5,139 nucleotides of DNA from a candidate division WWE3 bacterium RIFCSPLOWO2_01_FULL_39_13 (lineage in GTDB: Bacteria; Patescibacteriota; WWE3; 2-01-FULL-39-13). The position numbers were made by a program, and so were the translations under genes. The stretch is taken from assembly GCA_001772665.1 (NCBI GenBank), contig MEVH01000024.1, forward strand, positions 4,746 through 9,884. The letters run 5' to 3'. This document shows positions 1 to 4,500 of the stretch, piece after piece. Position 1 is the stretch's first letter. The number at the start of each line of letters is the position of its first letter. The notes under the pieces are model-generated. The model had not been told where the DNA came from and made no database searches. It saw only the letters and a program-made list of their open reading frames with translations.

Positions 1-489
1 GATGGCAAGTTTATTTTCAATAATACTTCTAGTGCTTGGACAGGTGGATTTGTCAGCGATAGCAGCTATGCCCGCTATGCTGACCGAACCCTTGAATGGG
101 TGGTGGATACATCAAATGCTGGGGTTTCTACTAGTCAAGCAGATCATGTGATGATTGGATGGGGAGATAGTTCTCTTGCCAGCTTAAACTACAGCCATCT
201 TCCTTATGCGTGGTACTTCGACAAGCCTATTAGTGGTGTCTTCAATCTCAACATTTATGAAGATGGAACCGCTAGGTCTCAGACGGTGAGTGTTACATGG
301 GGCGATGTGATACGCGTTAAAATTGTTCTTAAGGCTACGGGTGCAGATTATTACTACAAAATAAATAATGGAAACTGGATTTTAAAGTATGTCAGCACAT
401 ACTCAACAGAAACGCCGCTCTACCCATCAATTGCTCCGTATGGTGGAAGATGGACAATCCACTCAATGCATGTCTATGACGAAGAAAGA
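1..489 (+). other. Lectin-like (concanavalin A / LamG / SPRY-like) beta-sandwich domain, 5' partial
   Basis: Residues 1-163 look globular, unlike the repeats that follow. They are rich in Trp and Tyr and have alternating strands: T-L-E-W-V-V-D (31-37), H-V-M-I-G-W-G-D (49-56), Y-A-W-Y-F-D-K-P (69-76), G-V-F-N-L-N-I-Y-E-D-G (79-89), V-T-W-G-D-V-I-R-V-K-I-V-L (98-110), Y-Y-Y-K-I-N-N-G-N-W (117-126) and a final I-H-S-M-H-V-Y-D strand (153-160). A W-x-x-G-D-x-I strand followed by a Y-x-x-K-x-x-x-G-x-W strand and a P-L-Y-P-S-I segment (139-144) is typical of ConA-like/SPRY-like sandwiches. Glycan or protein binding is inferred. The domain may begin before the window. Confidence 0.5.
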
Positions 490-1533
490 ACAATTGCCCT
501 GGATAGTGGAAATGTAGGAATCGGGACAACGGCTCCTGCTGGAATCCTTGATATTTTTTCAACGGACACAGCCAAAGAAGTCTATTTAACTGCAAATTAT
601 GCTGCTGCAAATCAAAATAGCAACTCAATGAGGTTAAATTTTGTTGGGCAGTCTCAAACTGCGGGTTTTGGGATTCAGGCTTTGAACGTCGCTAGTTATG
701 GCAAAAAGGATTTAGTGTTTTACTCTCACAACGCTAGTGATTATACGACTTATGGGGAAGTGATGAGAATACAATATACCGGCAACGTCGGCATCGGTGA
801 TACTTCTCCAGCTGCTCTTTTGACTGTTGGAGATGGGGACGACTTCCAAGTAAGTTCTACTGGAAATGTTTCAACCAATGCTACAGGTACAGCCATTACT
901 CTTTCAGGTGCCGCAACCACAGCAATAAACATATCAAGTACTGGAGTTACTACAGATATAAATCTACAAAATGGAGAAACAATACATAATGACACAGATG
1001 GAAGGATAACTTTTGGTGGAGCAGACATACTAGTAGGAGGCAATGATATATTAGACTCAGCAGCTGCAACCAGATTAACTCTTGGAGCAACAACCACATT
1101 AACAAATACAACAACTACACTATCTGGCACAACTACACTAACCGCATCTTCTCTTGCAACAATGACAACATCAGCGACAGTTGCTTGGGGAGGAGCAACA
1201 ACTCTTACATTTACAGCAGATAATGCAACAATAAATGGATCAGATGCTGCAAATGGTAACCTTACTCTACAGGGAACATCAAGCGCTACAAAAACCACAA
1301 GTTATGTGAACCTCCAACCAACAGGTGGGAACGTCGGGATTGGAACTACAACGCCAAGAGAAAAATTGGACGTTCGTGGTAACACATTCTTTGGCTTAAT
1401 GGCAGGGCATGAGGTTGAGGGTAAATTGATATTGGGCAGAAATGATGGCACAACTCTACGTGAGCATGAAATCAAAGCCTACAATTCTTCAACTCAGGCC
1501 AGCAACTACATGACGTTTGCTGTCCATAACTGA
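1..1533 (+). CDS. Giant fibre/adhesin-like surface protein, upstream part (5' partial, ends at in-frame TGA)
   Basis: Frame 1 is open from base 1, so the gene begins upstream; the GTG at 100 is internal (D-R-T-L-E-W runs straight into it, with no Shine-Dalgarno). The 510 codons seen encode a lectin-like beta-sandwich (residues 1-163), then fibre repeats with G-N-V-G-I-G motifs at residues 170, 261 and 443, a Thr-rich stretch (about 358-440), and a module reading G-K-L-I-L-G-R-N-D-G ... Y-M-T-F-A-V-H-N just before the stop. No cysteine and no signal peptide or membrane segment is visible. The motif family is known from phage tail fibres and large CPR surface proteins; the inferred role is attachment to cells or glycans outside the cell. 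Reading resumes in the same frame directly after the TGA with the rest of the same module, so this is not a natural C-terminus. The exact ligand cannot be told from sequence. Confidence 0.85.
   Translation, partial: DGKFIFNNTSSAWTGGFVSDSSYARYADRTLEWVVDTSNAGVSTSQADHVMIGWGDSSLASLNYSHLPYAWYFDKPISGVFNLNIYEDGTARSQTVSVTWGDVIRVKIVLKATGADYYYKINNGNWILKYVSTYSTETPLYPSIAPYGGRWTIHSMHVYDEERTIALDSGNVGIGTTAPAGILDIFSTDTAKEVYLTANYAAANQNSNSMRLNFVGQSQTAGFGIQALNVASYGKKDLVFYSHNASDYTTYGEVMRIQYTGNVGIGDTSPAALLTVGDGDDFQVSSTGNVSTNATGTAITLSGAATTAINISSTGVTTDINLQNGETIHNDTDGRITFGGADILVGGNDILDSAAATRLTLGATTTLTNTTTTLSGTTTLTASSLATMTTSATVAWGGATTLTFTADNATINGSDAANGNLTLQGTSSATKTTSYVNLQPTGGNVGIGTTTPREKLDVRGNTFFGLMAGHEVEGKLILGRNDGTTLREHEIKAYNSSTQASNYMTFAVHN
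538..780 (+). other. Fibre module between motifs 1 and 2
   Basis: Residues 180-260 run from L-D-I-F-S-T-D-T-A-K through R-L-N-F-V-G-Q-S, F-G-I-Q-A-L-N-V and D-L-V-F-Y-S-H-N-A-S to E-V-M-R-I-Q-Y-T-G-N-V. The E-V-M-R-I ending just before the G-N-V-G-I-G motif recurs later as K-M-T-L-D (3865-3879) and E-M-M-R-L (4828-4842), so it is a shared strand leading into the motif. It resembles the modules found between such motifs in tail-fibre-like proteins. No enzymatic residues stand out. Confidence 0.55.
781..879 (+). repeat. Long repeat module, copy 1 (divergent, shortened)
   Basis: Residues 261-293 read G-D-T-S-P-A-A-L-L-T-V-G-D-G-D-D-F-Q-V followed by S-S-T-G-N-V. This matches the beginnings of the modules at 3886 and 4852 (G-D-L-F-Q-V then N-T-T-G-N-V or N-S-T-G-N-V). 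The similarity fades after T-G-N-V, and the downstream sequence (T-A-I-T-L-S-G) is only loosely related. An 18-base stretch at 814-831 is identical to 3919-3936. Confidence 0.75.
880..1326 (+). other. Thr/Ala/Gly-rich low-complexity stalk region
   Basis: Residues 294-442 consist of short beta-type repeats: I-N-I-S-S-T-G-V-T-T-D-I-N-L, then I-T-F-G-G-A-D-I-L-V-G-G-N-D-I-L-D, then a run dominated by Thr (about 358-395), then N-L-T-L-Q-G-T-S-S-A-T-K-T-T. The DNA at about 1087-1150 is rich in ACA/ACT/ACC triplets. The likely role is an extended spacer in the shaft. The L-T-L-Q-G ... V-N-L-Q-P-T-G-G lead-in to the next motif is a pattern typical of this protein type. Confidence 0.6.
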
Positions 1534-1575
1534 ACTGTTGGTGCAACAACCGATGTCTTGACTTTGAAAGGAGAC
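1357..1575 (+). other. Fibre module between motifs 3 and 4, carrying the TGA
   Basis: After G-T-T-T-P comes R-E-K-L-D-V-R-G-N (a classic L-D-V-x-G strand after the motif), then F-F-G-L-M-A-G, G-K-L-I-L-G-R-N-D-G, H-E-I-K-A-Y-N-S-S, Y-M-T-F-A-V-H-N, the TGA, and T-V-G-A-T-T-D-V-L-T-L-K-G-D. The module is continuous across the TGA with no insertion, deletion or frame change. The V-L-T-L-K-G-D-G-N-V-G-I-G ending is the usual lead-in to the next motif. Confidence 0.6.
1531..1533 (+). other. Single in-frame TGA within a continuous reading frame (possible Gly recoding, nonsense mutation or error)
   Basis: The context is Y-M-T-F-A-V-H-N-TGA-T-V-G-A-T-T-D-V-L-T-L. The same frame and module continue on both sides, without any shift. 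Glycine suits an N-G-T turn here, and GGA, a frequent Gly codon in this gene, differs from TGA by one base. TGA encodes Gly in Gracilibacteria and Absconditabacteria (genetic code 25). Against recoding, this is the only TGA in 1713 codons, while about 200 glycines use GGN. A selenocysteine reading is unlikely: the site has no Cys counterpart and no redox context. The favoured explanation is a point substitution or a base error, with recoding second. Confidence 0.9.
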
Positions 1576-4500
1576 GGCAACGTCGGCATTGGTGACACAT
1601 CACCAGCAGCAAATCTTGTTGTTGGGTCTGATGCAACAATTACATATGCAAATGGTGCAGGAGATGTATATGTACAAAATGATTTAGAAGTAGATGGAAC
1701 TATATATGGTACTTTCTCTGGAGATCTTACATGTTCAAATTGTTTAGATTTTATTGATTTTGAACCCGATCTAGATCTTGATACAAACCTTACTCTTCAA
1801 CAAGGAGCATATACATGGGTACAAAACTTTACAGGAACTACAACAACTGGATATACATATTCTGCAAATGCACTAACTACTGGAACTGCATATTCACTTG
1901 GTTCAACATCAACAGCTGGTGGAGCTAGTGGATCTTCAAAAGTATTAAACATTGCAAGATCTGGTGCAAATGCCCAACTTGCACATACCGCATATGGAAT
2001 ATATTCCTCAGTAACCAATACTAATGTAACATCTGGAACTAACATTGCAGGGTATTTCTCAGCGTCAGGTGCAACAACTGCAAATTATGGATTGATTGTT
2101 GAAAACGGAAATGTAGGAATTGGTGATACATCACCAACTCAAGCATTATCAGTCTCAGGTGCTGTAGTTGCAACTAGTGGAATTTATGGCGCTGAAACAG
2201 GATCTCCAGATTCTACTATATGGGCAGTCTCTGGACAATATCCAACTTGGGGAATTTTTTATAATCAGGGAAGCCCTGATTTAATTGAATTTAAAGCTGG
2301 AGGGGTAGTAACTTCTAGCGTTGCTTTAGATACTGGAGATATTACTTTAACTGATCTAGTTATTACAGGAGGAAATATTAATCCATCAGCGGCACTGACA
2401 ATTGGCGATAATGGAGACACACTTTTCTTAAACTCCTCAGATTGGGATATATCAACAACTGGAGATATGACTGGAATTGGAGCAGTTACTATGAATGGTC
2501 TTTTAACTGGAAGTTTAGGTGCGACAATTACAGGAGCTGTTGTTAATTTAAATGCATCTTCTAACTTTGCAGTAAATATAGGGACAGGTACAACTAATGC
2601 TGCCATATCAATTGGTGGTGGATCAAATACAGTTGCAATAAATTCATCAGACTGGGATATAGATGCAACAGGAGTTATGACAGGAATTGGATCGATAACG
2701 ACAGATGGCGCCATCACGCAAATCGGATATTTAAATCTTTCTGCTGATAATATGCTTTATAACGGCGATTTTGAAGCAGGTGTCACTCCGGGTTGGAGCG
2801 GATTTGACTCTATATCAACTACTTCTTATTCTGGTAATTATTCTGCACAAGCAGATGGTTCTTCATCAGTCGAATCTACAGATTATATACCAGTCGATCC
2901 CGACTACGACGTAATCGAACTTGAAGGATTTTTCCAAAAGACAGTAGCAGGTGCAACTCCCGGTGTTATATATTTTGGTTATGTTGCGTATAATGCCAGC
3001 AAAGTCGCTATTACTACGGCTCCATGTGGTACTTTCTGTTATTTTGCTGCATCAGGTTATACTCTACCAGCTGATGGTTTATGGCACAGGTTTAATGCTA
3101 CAACTACAGGAGAAGGTACTTCATACCCAAATTTCCCAGTTGGTACCAAATTCATTAGAGTACTTGTTCTCATAAACTATGGAGCTTCAAGCGATGCAAC
3201 AACCTTAATGGATCATGTAAGTGTTAAGAAGATAAACAACGGCCCTCTATTTGTTGGAGGAAATTACAGTGCAACTAATATGGAAGATGAAGTCCAAGTT
3301 GCAAAAATTTATACAAACAGCTCTAATAATTTAATAATATCTCCCCCATCAACAGGCAATGTCGGCATTGGGACGACGAGCCCAGGTCTTCCACTTTCAT
3401 TTGCAGACAGTGTTGCAGATAAGATTCAGCTAAATGGTAATAATGCTAATGCATACAAGATGGGCATAGCAACTTCAGTAAATGGTGGGGATGCGATGTT
3501 TAAATTTGTTGCAGGAGCTACTAGTGCTGGAGAGTTTGGATTTTATAATACAACAAACGCAAGATTGTTTATTGCAAACGGTGGCAACGTCGGCATTGGG
3601 ACGACGAGTCCACAAACTTTACTTAATGTGAATGTTGGAGCTGGTGGTTCGGATGGAACTGCAGGATTGAGGATAGGAGGAACAAGTAATTATGCAAGTC
3701 TGGAGTTTGGCATTCAAGATAATTATGATGGTATGATAAGAACTTATGGAAATGACCTTAAACTTTATGCAGGTCACTGGAGAACTATAGGAAGCAGTGC
3801 AACTGAAAATCATGAAATGTATTTCTATACAAGTAAATCTGGTTCCACCGACTGGAGTACTCCCAAAATGACTTTGGACAGTAACGGCAACGTCGGTATT
3901 GGAGACACCTCACCAGTTGCTCTTTTGACTGTTGGAAGTGGAGATTTGTTTCAGGTAAATACAACTGGAAATGTTACGGTCGCCGGTTCTGGAACAACAG
4001 CAATTACAATAACAGATACTGATTTTACTAATTCATTATCTATTGGAGATAATACAATAACAGGGACAACCGCAAATATAGACCTTACAAATTTTGATGT
4101 TGTTGGATCAACAGGAAGTATTACTACTGCAGGAGACCTAGCAGTAAATGGTGGAGATATTACAACAACCCAAACAACATTTAACTTAATAAACACAACA
4201 GCAACAACAGTTAACTTTGCAGGAGCAGCAACAACGCTTTCTATTGGTGCAACAACAGGTTATACAGGTATAAATAATCATATTAAAAGTGAGCAATCTA
4301 TTGTTTTAGAAGATCCACATTCTACAGATCTTTATAGAGTAAAAAATGCTTCAATGGTACATATAGATACTGCAAACCTTGCTGGTTATTATATTGTGAT
4401 TGAAGGACCTTCAAATGCCGCTTCACCAACAGATATGGTGCTTATGAGAGTACGTGGATATAATTATGAAACAACCAGAAATATATTTGATGTTGAAATT

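Noticed and set aside
100..102. GTG as a gene start
   Set aside because: The frame is open from base 1 and the lectin-like strand T-L-E-W-V-V-D crosses this point; there is no Shine-Dalgarno sequence upstream.
392..628. Minus-strand open frame of 78 codons
   Set aside because: Spans the junction of the lectin-like domain and the first motif on the sense strand; no ribosome-binding site or recognisable protein pattern.
750..1298. Minus-strand open frame of 182 codons
   Set aside because: Its Val/Pro/Ala-rich translation is the antisense shadow of the Thr/Gly/Ala repeats; it overlaps the coherent + frame, shows no domain pattern and has no sign of its own start.
508..1327. Motif spacings of 273 and 546 bases, suggesting a regular period with one lost copy
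   Set aside because: No degenerate motif is visible near 1054, and the other spacings (228, 249, 303, 531, 966, 1248) do not follow the period.
1567..1573. AAAGGAG resembling a Shine-Dalgarno for a restart after the TGA
   Set aside because: It encodes K-G of the conserved L-K-G-D-G-N-V lead-in, and no ATG, GTG or TTG follows in frame at a suitable distance.
1797..2045. Minus-strand open frame of 82 codons
   Set aside because: Antisense shadow rich in Val and Pro within a continuous sense module.
2265..2717. Minus-strand open frame of 150 codons
   Set aside because: Antisense of the stalk repeats; its internal P-V-I-x-P-V repetition only mirrors the repeated SSDWDI units.
2951..3175. Frame-2 + strand open frame of 74 codons
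   Set aside because: Lies entirely inside the CBM-like domain, which reads cleanly in frame 1; a chance overlap.
3355..3612. Short repeated units as a CRISPR or insertion-type repeat
   Set aside because: The units are irregularly spaced, all in the coding frame, and encode a conserved protein motif.
3619..3813. Minus-strand open frame of 64 codons
   Set aside because: Ser/Ile/Thr-rich antisense of a well-patterned sense module.
3951..4196. Minus-strand open frame resembling another at 4914-5129
   Set aside because: The two look alike only because they are antisense to the two copies of the long repeat module; a paralogous gene pair is not supported.
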